A DNA stretch of 64,000 nucleotides from positions 62,001 through 126,000 of the forward strand of contig NZ_VFRP01000011.1 of assembly GCF_006385685.1 (NCBI RefSeq). Direction: 5' to 3'. The notes beneath the pieces were generated by a model. The model did not search any database. It was not told the origin of the DNA and saw nothing but the letters and a program-made list of their open reading frames with translations. Made by a program: the position numbers and the translations under genes. Position 1 is the first letter of the stretch. The number at the start of each line of letters is the position of its first letter. This document shows positions 45,973 through 54,434 of the stretch, in pieces. Source of the DNA: Amaricoccus solimangrovi. GTDB taxonomy: Bacteria > Pseudomonadota > Alphaproteobacteria > Rhodobacterales > Rhodobacteraceae.

Positions 45973-47165
45973 GAGGATTCCTCCCGCTGGCATTGCTATG
46001 CGCCACCGCCGCCCGGGCGGAGGAGGGCAAGTCGCTGACGCTGATCGCCGCGCCCGCCGCGACGCCGGTCATCGCGGGCGAGATGGTGCCGCTGACGATC
46101 CGGGGCGTCTACGACACCGAGATCGCGCTCGAGAAGATGGAGATCGCCCCGAGCCAGGGCTTCGACTGGATCCAGCTCGCCCCCGACGACTGGCACGACG
46201 AGCGCATCGGCGGCGTCACCCGCCGCGTGGTCGAGCGGCGGCTCGCGATCTTCCCGAAGACCGGCGGACAGGACACGTTCGGACCGGTCAACCACCACCT
46301 GACCGTGATCGGCGAAGGCTCCCGGCGCGAGGAGATCACGCTGCGCGCCCAGCCGGTCACGCTGGCGGTGGCGCCGATGCCCGACGACCCGCCGTTCGAG
46401 AAGCCCTGGGGCTGGCGCTTCGCCGCCTCGAAGGTGACGATCACCGACGCGCTCTCGACCGATCCGGCGAAGCTCGCCGACGGCGAGACGGTGACGCGCA
46501 CCGTGACCTTCCGCGCCGAGGGCGCGCTGCCGGAGATGCTGCCGCCGCGCCCGGTGATCCAGGAGCCCTGGCTCATCTCCTTCGCCGCGCCGGTGGAGAC
46601 GAAGCTGGAGCGCGGCCGCTGGGGGCTCGCCTCCACCGCGATCTGGCGCTGGCAGTTCCGGCCCGAGACCGGCGAGCCGGGCGTGATCGCGCCGATCCCG
46701 ATCCCCTATTTCAACACGCTGACGCGCAGGGTCGAGGCGGTGGAGATCCCCGCGCTCCCGATCGGCTATGCGAGCTTCAAGGCCTCCCAGGTGCCGGGCG
46801 GGGAGATGGGCGCGGGCGCGCGGCTCGCCTATCTCGGCGCGCTCGGGCTCGGGCTGCTCGCGGGGCTCGCGCTCTCGGCGGGCGCGGTCGAGAGGCGCGC
46901 GGGCTGGTGGGAGCGGGCGCTCCGGCACTGGTCGCCCGCGCCGCTCCTCCGGCTCCGCCGCGCGGCGCGCTCGGGCGATCTCCTCGCGCTCCGCCGCGCG
47001 GCGGAGGACTACCTGACACCGGAGGAGGCGCGCGACCCGGCGCGGCGCGCGGCGGCGCTCGACCGGCTCGACGCGGCGATCTACGGCCCGGACACCGCCG
47101 GTTTCGACGCCGCGCGCCTCGTCCGCGACCTGCGCCGCGCCCGGAGGGTGACATCCGGGGCCTGA
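45966..47165 (+). CDS. BatD-like exported protein
   Basis: A 399-residue protein with a signal peptide (RGFLPLALLCATAARA), a beta-rich periplasmic part and one membrane helix near residue 290 (LGALGLGLLAGLALSAGA). The layout matches BatD/aerotolerance proteins, though similarity is weak to the eye. It closes the seven-gene operon; the start overlaps the previous gene by seven bases. Confidence 0.75.
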   Translation: MVRGFLPLALLCATAARAEEGKSLTLIAAPAATPVIAGEMVPLTIRGVYDTEIALEKMEIAPSQGFDWIQLAPDDWHDERIGGVTRRVVERRLAIFPKTGGQDTFGPVNHHLTVIGEGSRREEITLRAQPVTLAVAPMPDDPPFEKPWGWRFAASKVTITDALSTDPAKLADGETVTRTVTFRAEGALPEMLPPRPVIQEPWLISFAAPVETKLERGRWGLASTAIWRWQFRPETGEPGVIAPIPIPYFNTLTRRVEAVEIPALPIGYASFKASQVPGGEMGAGARLAYLGALGLGLLAGLALSAGAVERRAGWWERALRHWSPAPLLRLRRAARSGDLLALRRAAEDYLTPEEARDPARRAAALDRLDAAIYGPDTAGFDAARLVRDLRRARRVTSGA

Positions 47166-47235
47166 ACCGGGTTAGTCTGTGCCTGTTTCCACCGAGAGGG
47201 GGGCGGCCCGACGCGCGCCCGGGGGAGGGGCACGG

Positions 47236-48627
47236 ATGCCGACATACGCGCATGTGATCGCGAACGAGACCTACCGCTTCGGCTCGCTGGCCGAGCTGAT
47301 GGCGAAGGCGAGCCCCGAACGCTCCGGCGACCACCTCGCGGGCATCGCGGCGGGCGACGAGACCGAACGGGTCGCCGCGCAGATGGCGCTCGCGGATCTG
47401 CCGCTCTCGACCTTCCTTCGGGACGCGGTCGTGCCCTACGAGAGCGACGAGGTGACGCGGCTCATCCTGGACACCCATGACGCGCGCGCCTTCGCGCCCG
47501 TCGCGCATCTGACCGTGGGCGGCTTCCGCGACTGGCTGCTTTCGGATTCCGCCGACGCGGCGACGCTCGGGGTGCTGGCCCCAGGGCTCACGCCCGAGAT
47601 GGTCGCCGCCGTCTCGAAGATCTGCCGCGACCAGGACCTGATCCTGATCGCGCGCAAATGCGCGGTGGTGACGCGCTTCCGCGGCACGATCGGGCTTCCC
47701 GGCCGGTTCTCGACCCGGCTCCAGCCCAACCACCCGACCGACGACCCCGCCGGCATCGCGGCGAGCATCCTCGACGGGCTCATGTACGGCGGCGGCGACG
47801 CGGTGATCGGGATCAATCCGGCGACCGACAGCCCCGCGGCGGTGGAGACGCTGGTCCGGATGCTCGACGAGGTGATCCGGCGCTACGGGATCCCGACGCA
47901 ATCCTGCGTGCTGACCCATGTCACCACCTCGATCGAACTCATCAACCGGGGCGTGCCGGTCGATCTCGTCTTCCAGTCCATCGCCGGGACCGAGGCCGCG
48001 AACCGGAGCTTCGGCGTCGATCTCGCCACGCTCGCGGAAGGGCAGGCGGCGGGCCTCGGCCTCGGTCGCGGGACGCTCGGCGACAACGTGATGTATTTCG
48101 AGACCGGGCAGGGCAGCGCGCTGTCCGCGAACGCGCACCACGGCGTCGACCAGCAGACGCTGGAGGCGCGGGCCTACGCGGTGGCGCGGCGGTTCCGGCC
48201 GCTCCTCGTCAACACGGTCGTGGGTTTCATCGGCCCGGAATATCTCTACGACGGCCGGCAGATCATCCGCGCCGGGCTCGAGGACCATTTCTGCGGCAAG
48301 CTGCTCGGCCTGCCGATGGGCTGCGACATCTGCTACACCAACCACGCCGAGGCCGACCAGAACGACATGGACCGGCTCCTGACCCTGCTCGGCGTCGCCG
48401 GGGTCACCTTCATCATGGGGATCCCCGGCTCGGACGACGTGATGCTGAACTACCAGACCACCTCGTTCCACGACGCGCTCTATCTGCGCGAGGTTCTGGG
48501 GCTGCGCCCGGCGCCCGAGTTCGAGCACTGGCTGAGGGAAACCGGCATCTTCGGCCCCGATGGCCGCCCGCTGCCCGGCGCGGGCCTGCCCGCGCCCTTC
48601 GCCAGGGCGCTCGGGAGGATCGCATGA
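47236..48627 (+). CDS. eutB: Ethanolamine ammonia-lyase large subunit EutB
   Basis: A 463-residue TIM-barrel subunit of the coenzyme-B12-dependent enzyme that splits ethanolamine to acetaldehyde and ammonia. It has LQPNHPTDDPAGIAASILDGLMYGGGDAVIGINP (cited by GDAVIGINPATDS), CDICYTNHAEADQND and the end LNYQTTSFHDALYLR. ATG 47236 follows GGGGAGGGG. No cobalamin riboswitch, aldehyde dehydrogenase or microcompartment gene is nearby, so this is a minimal eut set. Confidence 0.96.
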   Translation: MPTYAHVIANETYRFGSLAELMAKASPERSGDHLAGIAAGDETERVAAQMALADLPLSTFLRDAVVPYESDEVTRLILDTHDARAFAPVAHLTVGGFRDWLLSDSADAATLGVLAPGLTPEMVAAVSKICRDQDLILIARKCAVVTRFRGTIGLPGRFSTRLQPNHPTDDPAGIAASILDGLMYGGGDAVIGINPATDSPAAVETLVRMLDEVIRRYGIPTQSCVLTHVTTSIELINRGVPVDLVFQSIAGTEAANRSFGVDLATLAEGQAAGLGLGRGTLGDNVMYFETGQGSALSANAHHGVDQQTLEARAYAVARRFRPLLVNTVVGFIGPEYLYDGRQIIRAGLEDHFCGKLLGLPMGCDICYTNHAEADQNDMDRLLTLLGVAGVTFIMGIPGSDDVMLNYQTTSFHDALYLREVLGLRPAPEFEHWLRETGIFGPDGRPLPGAGLPAPFARALGRIA

Positions 48628-49427
48628 GCGACAAGCCCCCCTCGACCGGCCGCGACCCCTGGGCGGCGCTCGGCGCCCTTACCCCCGCGCGGATCGCGCT
48701 CGGGCGGGCGGGCGCCAGCCTGCCGACCCGGCCGCGTCTCGACTTCCAGCTCGCCCATGCCCGGGCGCGGACCGCCGTCCACGCCAGCCTCGACCTGGCC
48801 GGTCTCGCCGCGCGTCTCGAACCGCTCGGCCTCGAAACGCTGACCCTCGCGAGCGCGGCGGAGAGCCGGGCGGAATATCTCCAGCGCCCGGACAGGGGGC
48901 GCCGGCTCGACGATGCCTCCCGGGCCATCCTCGCCGGACGGGAGAGGCCGGCGGAGGCGCCCGAGGTGGTCTTCGTCATCGGCGACGGGCTCTCCGCGCT
49001 CGCGATCACGGCGAACGCGGCGCCGTTCCTCGAGGTGATGGTCCCGGCGCTGCGCGCCGCGGGCTGGCGCATCGGTCCGCTCGCCATCGTCACCCAGGCC
49101 CGCGTCGCGATCGGGGACGAGATCGGCGCGGCGCTCGGGGCCTCGATGGTCGTGGTCCTGATCGGCGAGCGGCCGGGGCTTTCCTCGCCCGACAGCCTCG
49201 GGCTCTACCTGACCGCCCATCCGCGCCCCGGCCTGACCGACGAGGCGCGCAACTGCGTCTCCAACGTCCGCGCCGAGGGGCTGAGCCACGCGGCTGCGGC
49301 GCACAAGCTCCTCTACCTGATGACCGAGGCCCGCCGCCGCGGCCTCTCGGGCGTGGCGCTGAAGGAGGAGGCCGAGGCGCTCGCCGACGAGGCGCCCCGC
49401 CGGCGGAACTTCCTGCTCGACGGGTGA
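48624..49427 (+). CDS. eutC: Ethanolamine ammonia-lyase small subunit EutC
   Basis: A 267-residue B12-binding partner of EutB. It shows PWAALGALTPARIALGRAG, RLDFQLAHARARTAVH and VIGDGLSALAIT, plus GERPGLSSPDSLGLYLT near the end with the Rossmann-like B12 fold. The start overlaps the eutB stop by four bases. Two copies of a palindromic repeat follow within 8 bases of its stop. Confidence 0.96.
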   Translation: MSDKPPSTGRDPWAALGALTPARIALGRAGASLPTRPRLDFQLAHARARTAVHASLDLAGLAARLEPLGLETLTLASAAESRAEYLQRPDRGRRLDDASRAILAGRERPAEAPEVVFVIGDGLSALAITANAAPFLEVMVPALRAAGWRIGPLAIVTQARVAIGDEIGAALGASMVVVLIGERPGLSSPDSLGLYLTAHPRPGLTDEARNCVSNVRAEGLSHAAAAHKLLYLMTEARRRGLSGVALKEEAEALADEAPRRRNFLLDG

Positions 49428-49434
49428 GGGGGGC

Positions 49435-49493
49435 GGCGGACAGATGTCCGCCCTACGGCGCGGGCGGGTGGCGGCGGCGGACAGATGTCCGCC
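49435..49493 (-). repeat. Palindromic repeat, copies B and C (tandem, 41-bp period)
   Basis: Two identical palindromes GGCGGACA-GA-TGTCCGCC at 49435-49452 and 49476-49493, each followed by CTACGGCGC. On the minus strand the order is GTAGG then the stem, the same as copy A at 10898-10919. The C copy supplies the stop codon (TAG) of aroQ. Confidence 0.85.
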
Positions 49494-49931
49494 CTACGGC
49501 GCCATCGCCGCGATTCGCCGGAGCCCGAGCTGATAGCCGAGCGTTCCGCAGCCGACGATGATCCCGTCGGCGCGCAGCGAGATGTAGGAATGATGGCGGA
49601 AGCTCTCGCGCCTGTGCACGTTCGAGATATGCACCTCGATCACCGTGCCCTCGAACGCGTTCAGCGCGTCGAGGATCGCGACCGAGGTATGGGTGAAGGC
49701 GCCGGGATTGATCACGATCCCGCTCGCCTCCTCCCGCGCCTCGTGGATCCAGTCGATGATCTGGCCCTCCCAGTTGGACTGGAGGAACCGGACCCGGAGC
49801 CCGAGCTCGTCCCCGAGCGCGCCGCAGTCGCGCTCGACATCGGCGAGGGTCTCGTGCCCGTAGATCTCCGGCTGCCGCTTGCCGAGCAGGTTCAGGTTCG
49901 GGCCGTTCAGGACATAGACGAAGTTCGACAT
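49494..49931 (-). CDS. aroQ: Type II 3-dehydroquinate dehydratase AroQ
   Basis: A 145-residue shikimate-pathway enzyme that acts as a dodecamer. Key parts are [17 protein letters not shown] (catalytic Arg and Tyr), [16 protein letters not shown] and [19 protein letters not shown] (catalytic His in HISN). ATG 49931 ([12 protein letters not shown]) fits the family. The stop codon TAG is made by the palindromic repeat downstream, so the tail RRIAAMAP may have been changed by its insertion. Confidence 0.95.
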   Translation of the reverse strand: MSNFVYVLNGPNLNLLGKRQPEIYGHETLADVERDCGALGDELGLRVRFLQSNWEGQIIDWIHEAREEASGIVINPGAFTHTSVAILDALNAFEGTVIEVHISNVHRRESFRHHSYISLRADGIIVGCGTLGYQLGLRRIAAMAP

Positions 49932-50201
49932 GGGCGCGCTCTCGGTTCTGGCCGCCCCGGGGGCGGGGCGCGCCACCAGTTAACCGCCCCGGCGCGCGAG
50001 GTCACGCGCCGCGAGAGACCGGCGCCGCTCCGGGAGCGCAAGATCCGCGGTCAGTTTGCCCGTCACTGCCCAGGCCAAGCGCCGTTCGGTTGGCCAGCGC
50101 GACCGCGCCCAGCACGCGCGGCGTCTTCGCCAGAGCCACTCCGATCATTCATGCCGCTCCAAAAATTCTCCGTTTCGAAGGCGCGGGCCGTCGCGCGCTG
50201 G

Positions 50202-50468
50202 TCAGCCTTCCACCCCGGCGCGGCGGCCGTCGCGGTCGCGGGTCTCGTAAGCGTTGGACAGGGCGCGGGGGTGGGCGGTGCTCTCGTCCCGCCCGGGGGC
50301 GCCGCTCTCCTCCCGCAGGAGCGCGCCGTACCGGTCCTGGGCGCGGCGGAGATCGGCCCGGGCCCGGACCAGCGCCGCGCAGGTCCGCTCGATCCGCCTT
50401 TCCGCGCGGCTCAGCCGCCAGACGCGGAGAAGGTCCGCCAGAATCCCGATCGCCGCTCGTCCCGCCAT
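50202..50468 (-). CDS. Small coiled-coil-like hypothetical protein
   Basis: An 88-residue frame from ATG 50468 with AGGGAGAG about ten bases upstream. The middle (LLRVWRLSRAERRIERTCAALV and the following Arg/Ala-rich helix) could form an amphipathic coil. The end is polar. No family is recognised and it may be spurious; the frame extends upstream without clear coding signal. Confidence 0.35.
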   Translation of the reverse strand: MAGRAAIGILADLLRVWRLSRAERRIERTCAALVRARADLRRAQDRYGALLREESGAPGRDESTAHPRALSNAYETRDRDGRRAGVEG

Positions 50469-50956
50469 CCGGTGATGCTCTCCCTGTCGCGTGCCCTGGA
50501 TTTCGCCCCGGGGACGCCGACTGCTCGCGCCACGCGCCCGCGATGATCGCCTGGCCGGGCTCCGCCGGCGAAGCCGAGGCCCTCGCCGAGGCGACCCCGC
50601 GGGGACGCCTCCTCGGTATCCGGTGTCACGCGGCCGGCGGTACGCGTCAAGAGGCCCTGGCCGGGGACGGGCGGAACGCACGGAGAATTGCGCGGATCGT
50701 GCGCGCCGCGACACACACGGATGACCCATGGCGTCGGTAGGGATGCCTGGGCTAGAAGGTGGTCAGGGACCCGGGTGTGGCGGAAGCGCCGCCCGCGCCG
50801 GGCCCATACCGACCCATCGCCAAGCCGGGCGTGGCAACGGCGGTGGGTAGCGGCGCGTCGGCGGAGGAAGGCAAGGCGTTCCGCCGCTGGCGCGCCGTGC
50901 CACCGCCCTGGTTCATCGCGCCCGCGTGATGCTCGCAGCGTGGCCGCGGCTCCGCG
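50469..50956. other. 488-base region without a convincing gene
   Basis: Frames on both strands here are short or have odd composition. The right part, 50730-50907, folds strongly into two adjacent hairpin domains. Nothing else is recognised. Confidence 0.6.
50730..50907. ncRNA. Candidate structured RNA, strand uncertain
   Basis: Domain 1: GGCG+TCGGTA (50730-50739) pairs with TACCGA (50807-50812) and CGCC (50818-50821), enclosing a hairpin GGG-a-CCCGG...GGCG-GAAG-CGCC...CCGGG-CCC. Domain 2: GGCGGTGG (50839-50846), CGGCGCG (50851-50857) and CGGCGGA (50859-50865) pair with TCCGCCG (50880-50886), CGCGCCG (50891-50897) and CCACCGCC (50900-50907), 22 bp in all. High GC makes chance pairing easier. 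Confidence 0.35.
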
Positions 50957-51658
50957 TCACTCCGCGAGGCCGAGCCAGGCGGGCAGGGCGCCGATGTCGG
51001 GCAGCACCGCGTCGGCGTGGGGAGCGAGGTCCTCGGCGCTGGCGGGACCGGTCAGGACTCCGATCGTCGTCATCCCGGCGGCGCGTCCGCTCGCGAGATC
51101 GTGGACGCTGTCCCCGATCATCGCGCAGGCTTCGGGCGGGATCCCGGTCGCGGCCGAGAAGGCGAGGAGCATGCCGGGTGTGGGCTTCGCGCCGTGGCCG
51201 CTGTCATAGCCCGCGATGAAGGCGAAGCGGTCGATCACGCCGGCGCGCTCGAGATGCACGCGCGCGGGCGCCTCCGAATCGTTGGTCGCGACGCCGAGCA
51301 CCAGCCCGCCCGCGCGCAGCCGGTCGAGCAGGGCGATGAGCGGCGCGGCCTCGACCTGGGGCGCGGCCGAGGTCGAGGCGACGATATGGCGCCGCAGGCG
51401 CGCCTCGCCGAACTCCGGCCGCACGCCGAGCGCCGCCTGCACGACGAATTCCATCGTGCCCGCGATCACGGGGCTCGTCTTCAGGAAGCGGCGCTTCTCG
51501 AGCTCGTAGCCGAGCCGCTCCGCGAGCGCCTCCGCCCGCGCCGGATCGCCTTCCGCGAGGCCGAGGATGAAGCCGTGGCACCAGGCCGACCAGGTGGCGT
51601 TGAAATCGAAGAGCGTCCCGTCCTTGTCGAAGACGAGACCCCTGACCTGGTCGCGCAT
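50957..51658 (-). CDS. HAD-family phosphatase (phosphoglycolate-phosphatase-like)
   Basis: A 233-residue HAD hydrolase. The nucleophile is in VFDKDGTLFDFNATW, motif II is ATNDS, the motif III Lys is in HGAKPTPGM and motif IV is MIGDSVHDLASGRAAGM. It is close to Gph-type phosphatases; the substrate is not certain. ATG 51658 follows GGAGGAGAGG. The segment between motifs I and II is the cap domain. Confidence 0.9.
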   Translation of the reverse strand: MRDQVRGLVFDKDGTLFDFNATWSAWCHGFILGLAEGDPARAEALAERLGYELEKRRFLKTSPVIAGTMEFVVQAALGVRPEFGEARLRRHIVASTSAAPQVEAAPLIALLDRLRAGGLVLGVATNDSEAPARVHLERAGVIDRFAFIAGYDSGHGAKPTPGMLLAFSAATGIPPEACAMIGDSVHDLASGRAAGMTTIGVLTGPASAEDLAPHADAVLPDIGALPAWLGLAE

Positions 51659-51727
51659 GGTCCTCTCCTCCGGTGGAATCCCCACCCGCGCCCTCTTAGC
51701 GCCCGGCGGGGAGCGGCGAAAGGCCCG

Positions 51728-52006
51728 TCAGGTCCAGTTCGGAAGATCGCCGCCAGGCAGCAGCGCGCGGGCCCGCGCGGGCGCGGCGGGCGCCGTGCCC
51801 GTCTGTCCGCAGAAGGCGAGCAGCATCGCCTCGTCGCCGAGCAGGAAGTCGAGCACGAAGCCGAGGAATTCCGGATCCTCCACCCGGGCGCGGAGCGCGG
51901 CGGGGTCGAGGCCGCTCGCGCCCAGGAAGGCGCCGAGCGCCTCGGGCTCTCCCGCGAGCCAGATCAGCGCGCTCCGCGCCAGGTCGATCGCGCCGTCGCG
52001 CCCCAT
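51728..52006 (-). CDS. DUF3572 domain protein
   Basis: A 92-residue alpha-helical protein (ARSALIWLAGEPEALGAFL, DPEFLGFVLDFLLGDEAMLLAFC) matching DUF3572 in length and pattern. In many Rhodobacteraceae it lies next to pleD, as here, divergent by 118 bases. Its function is unknown. The ATG follows GGAGGAGACGGAG. Confidence 0.85.
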   Translation of the reverse strand: MGRDGAIDLARSALIWLAGEPEALGAFLGASGLDPAALRARVEDPEFLGFVLDFLLGDEAMLLAFCGQTGTAPAAPARARALLPGGDLPNWT

Positions 52007-52124
52007 CTCCGTCTCCTCCGGACCCTCCGGCGCGACCGCTAAACCATTCATTAACGTCTTCGGCAATAGGGTCGGCCTCAGGAAGCGCGGGGCTGGCCGA
52101 GACCGGCCCGGAAGGGGAAAGCGG

Positions 52125-53513
52125 ATGTCGGGTCGGGTCCTCGTCGTCGATGATGTCGCCACCAACCGGCTTCTTCTGCGCGCGAAACTCTCCTCGGCCT
52201 ATTACGACGTCGTCGTCGCCGAGGACGGGCCGAAGGCGCTCGATCTCGCGCGGTCGGAACAGCCGGACATGGTGATGCTCGACGTGATGATGCCCGGGAT
52301 GGACGGGTTCGCCGTCTGCGCCCGGCTGAAGGCCGATCCGGAGACCGCGCATATTCCGGTCATCATGGTCACCGCGCTCGACACCGCCGAGGAACGGATC
52401 CGGGGGCTCGAGGCCGGCGCGGACGATTTCCTGTCGAAACCCTTCAACGATCTCGCGCTCTTCGCCCGTGTCCGCAGCCTGATGCGGATGAAGATGATGT
52501 TCGACGAGCTGCGGCTGCGCGATCTGACCTCGCGCGAGCTCGGCCTCGCCGAGGTCATGCCGGACCAGGACATCGAGGCCGAGCCGAGCGGGCCGATCCT
52601 GATCGCGCCGCCCGATGCCGGGAGGGGCGGCCAGCTCGCGGCGGAACTCGGCGCGCGGCTCTCGATCGGCACCATCGTGACCAGTTCGGAGCGGGAGGCG
52701 CTGAACCTCTCGCGGCTGGAGCTGCCAGACTGTTTCATCGTTCATCAGACGCTGATGGAGGGCGGCGACGGGCTGCGCCTCGTCTCGGCGCTGCGCGCGC
52801 GGCCGGAGACGCGGCAGTCGGCCGTGATCCTCGTCGTCGAGAACGGCGATGTCGGGACGGCGGCGAAGGGGCTCGACCTCGGGGCGAGCGACTATATCGA
52901 GGCGCCGTTCGACGTGAACGAGCTCATCGCGCGGATCCGCTCGCAGCTTCGCCGCAAGCGCTATTCCGACCGGCTGCGTTCCAACGTGCGCAACGGGCTG
53001 AAACTCGCGGTGATCGATCCGCTGACCGGGATCTACAACCGCCGCTACGCGAGCCAGCACATGATCCGCGTCATGGAGCGCGCGCGGGAGACCGGCGGGG
53101 TCTTCGCGGTGATGATGATCGATCTCGACAAGTTCAAGTCGATCAACGACCGCTTCGGCCACGACGCCGGCGACGCGGTGCTGCGCGAGTTCTCGCGCCG
53201 GCTCCAGGAGAACATCCGGGGCGTCGATCTCGTCGCGCGCTTCGGGGGCGAGGAGTTCTTCGTGGCGATGCCCGACGTCGACGCGGGCGCCGCCGGGCAC
53301 GCGGCGGAGCGCATCCGCCGCGCGATCGAGGACGCGCCGGTCCGGCTGCCGGGCGGGGCGGGCGAGGTCGACGTGACGGTGAGCATCGGCGTCGCGGTGG
53401 CGGGCGCCGGCGACGGCGACGCCGAGGCGATCATCAAGCGCGCCGACAGCGCGCTCTATCTGTCCAAGGAAGGTGGCCGCAACCGCGTGAGCTTCTTCGC
53501 CCGGGCGGCCTGA
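52125..53513 (+). CDS. pleD: Response regulator/diguanylate cyclase PleD
   Basis: A 462-residue protein with two receiver domains and a GGDEF domain. REC1 (residues 1-120) has VDDVATNRLLLR and the phosphorylatable Asp in MVMLDVMMPG. REC2 (about 150-275) is degenerate. The cyclase active site is RFGGEEFF with an upstream RxxD (RGVD) inhibitory site, five residues before GGEEF as in Caulobacter PleD. It makes c-di-GMP when phosphorylated and is product-inhibited. The start ATG has GAAGGGGAAA before it. Confidence 0.95.
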   Translation: MSGRVLVVDDVATNRLLLRAKLSSAYYDVVVAEDGPKALDLARSEQPDMVMLDVMMPGMDGFAVCARLKADPETAHIPVIMVTALDTAEERIRGLEAGADDFLSKPFNDLALFARVRSLMRMKMMFDELRLRDLTSRELGLAEVMPDQDIEAEPSGPILIAPPDAGRGGQLAAELGARLSIGTIVTSSEREALNLSRLELPDCFIVHQTLMEGGDGLRLVSALRARPETRQSAVILVVENGDVGTAAKGLDLGASDYIEAPFDVNELIARIRSQLRRKRYSDRLRSNVRNGLKLAVIDPLTGIYNRRYASQHMIRVMERARETGGVFAVMMIDLDKFKSINDRFGHDAGDAVLREFSRRLQENIRGVDLVARFGGEEFFVAMPDVDAGAAGHAAERIRRAIEDAPVRLPGGAGEVDVTVSIGVAVAGAGDGDAEAIIKRADSALYLSKEGGRNRVSFFARAA

Positions 53514-53515
53514 TC

Positions 53516-54013
53516 TCAGTCCGCGCCCTCCCGCGGCGCGTGGCGCTCGTCCCTGTCCGGCCCTTTCGGCTTGCGGCGCAGCGCCTCGGCGAAGGCGGCG
53601 CGGTCCTCGGGCGACATCCTGCCGATCTGGTCGAGCAGCAGCCGGCTCCCGCGCTGGGCGAGCGCGTCCATGAGGCGGGGCTCCCGCGTGACGACCTCCT
53701 CCACCGCGGCCGGATCGTAGGGTTTCGCGGTCAGCGCCTCGGCGAGCGCGCGGCGCTGGCCGCGCAGTTCCTCGCGCGGGCCCATCCAGTCGCGCCGGCT
53801 GTCGCGCAGCGCCTGGGAAAGGTCGTGGCGATAGGGTTCCGGCAGCGCGCGGCCGTAGCCCCAGAGACCGGGCGGCGGCGTTGACGGCGGTCCCTTGAGG
53901 AGCGCGCCGGCGATCAGGCCCGCGAGCGCGAGGTTCAGGCAGAGCGAGCCGATGAACGCCCAGCGCCAGGGGCGGGGGAGCGTCTTCGTCGGCGGTTGGG
54001 TTCTGTCGGCCAT
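53516..54013 (-). CDS. Membrane-anchored periplasmic sensor, CnrX/Spy-like (heavy-metal sensor family)
   Basis: A 165-residue protein with one N-terminal helix (FIGSLCLNLALAGLIAGALL) and an all-helical periplasmic domain like the Metal_resist/CnrX and Spy folds (YRHDLSQALRDSRRDW, REELRGQRRALAEALTA, PYDPAAVEEVV). Possible metal side chains are few: a His in YRHD and a Met in GRMSPED, so metal binding is uncertain. It is the last gene of the sigma-factor set. It could hold or sense the anti-sigma-like protein beside it. Confidence 0.82.
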   Translation of the reverse strand: MADRTQPPTKTLPRPWRWAFIGSLCLNLALAGLIAGALLKGPPSTPPPGLWGYGRALPEPYRHDLSQALRDSRRDWMGPREELRGQRRALAEALTAKPYDPAAVEEVVTREPRLMDALAQRGSRLLLDQIGRMSPEDRAAFAEALRRKPKGPDRDERHAPREGAD

Positions 54014-54022
54014 GCCTGTTTC

Positions 54023-54421
54023 CTACTGGTCCAGCGCGGCGAGGTCGTAAAAGCCGCTCACCCCGTCCGACGCGCTGGCGGTGGTCTCCGCCGCGCCGCC
54101 GAGGTCGGTCGAAAGCCCGCTGTATCCCGAGGCGCCGATCAGGAAGCCCGCGAGCGCGCAGGCGGTCAGCGCCGCGCCGCCGCGCCAGCCGCCGAGCAGC
54201 GCCGGGAGCGCGCGCCAGAGGCTTCCGGCGCCGGGCCGCGAAACCGGGGCGGCCACCTCGGCCCGGGCGGCGGCGACCTCGGCCGCGTCGGCGAGCACGG
54301 CCGAGAGGAAGGCGGCGGACGGCGGTTCCTCCGCCCGCCGCTCGGCGTTGAAGTAGGTTTCGAGCAGGTCGGCCGGGTCCCGCGGGGTGGCCGCGCCCGG
54401 ATCGGTCTTTCCTTCGGTCAT
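54023..54421 (-). CDS. One-TM protein, possible anti-sigma factor
   Basis: A 132-residue protein with a cytoplasmic N-terminal part (ADLLETYFNAERRAEEPPSAAFLSAVLADA), one membrane helix (GGAALTACALAGFLIGASGYSG) and a short periplasmic tail. Placement between an ECF sigma gene and a CnrX-like gene suggests an anti-sigma role, as for CnrY. ATG 54421 has GAGGGGGAA at good spacing; an ATG at 54442, overlapping the sigma stop, would add seven residues that repeat MTEG. Confidence 0.72.
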   Translation of the reverse strand: MTEGKTDPGAATPRDPADLLETYFNAERRAEEPPSAAFLSAVLADAAEVAAARAEVAAPVSRPGAGSLWRALPALLGGWRGGAALTACALAGFLIGASGYSGLSTDLGGAAETTASASDGVSGFYDLAALDQ

Positions 54422-54434
54422 GTCGCGTTCCCCC

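Noticed and set aside
47166-47235. Cobalamin riboswitch before eutB
   Set aside because: The 70-base gap is too short and lacks the B12-box.
49435-49493. CRISPR-like repeats
   Set aside because: Only two identical units with a short, repeat-like gap and no cas genes; the unit is a palindrome found singly elsewhere, so it is a dispersed element.
50090-50740. Plus-strand frame of 216 codons across the gene-poor stretch
   Set aside because: Arg/Pro/Gly-rich with no motif and no ribosome site; typical of a high-GC spurious frame.
50730-50907. SRP RNA, 6S RNA, RNase P RNA or tmRNA for the structured stretch
   Set aside because: The SRP loop GGAAGGAAGCAG, the RNase P boxes (GAGGAAAGUCCGGGC, ACAGAAA) and tmRNA tag features are absent on either strand. 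Left unassigned.
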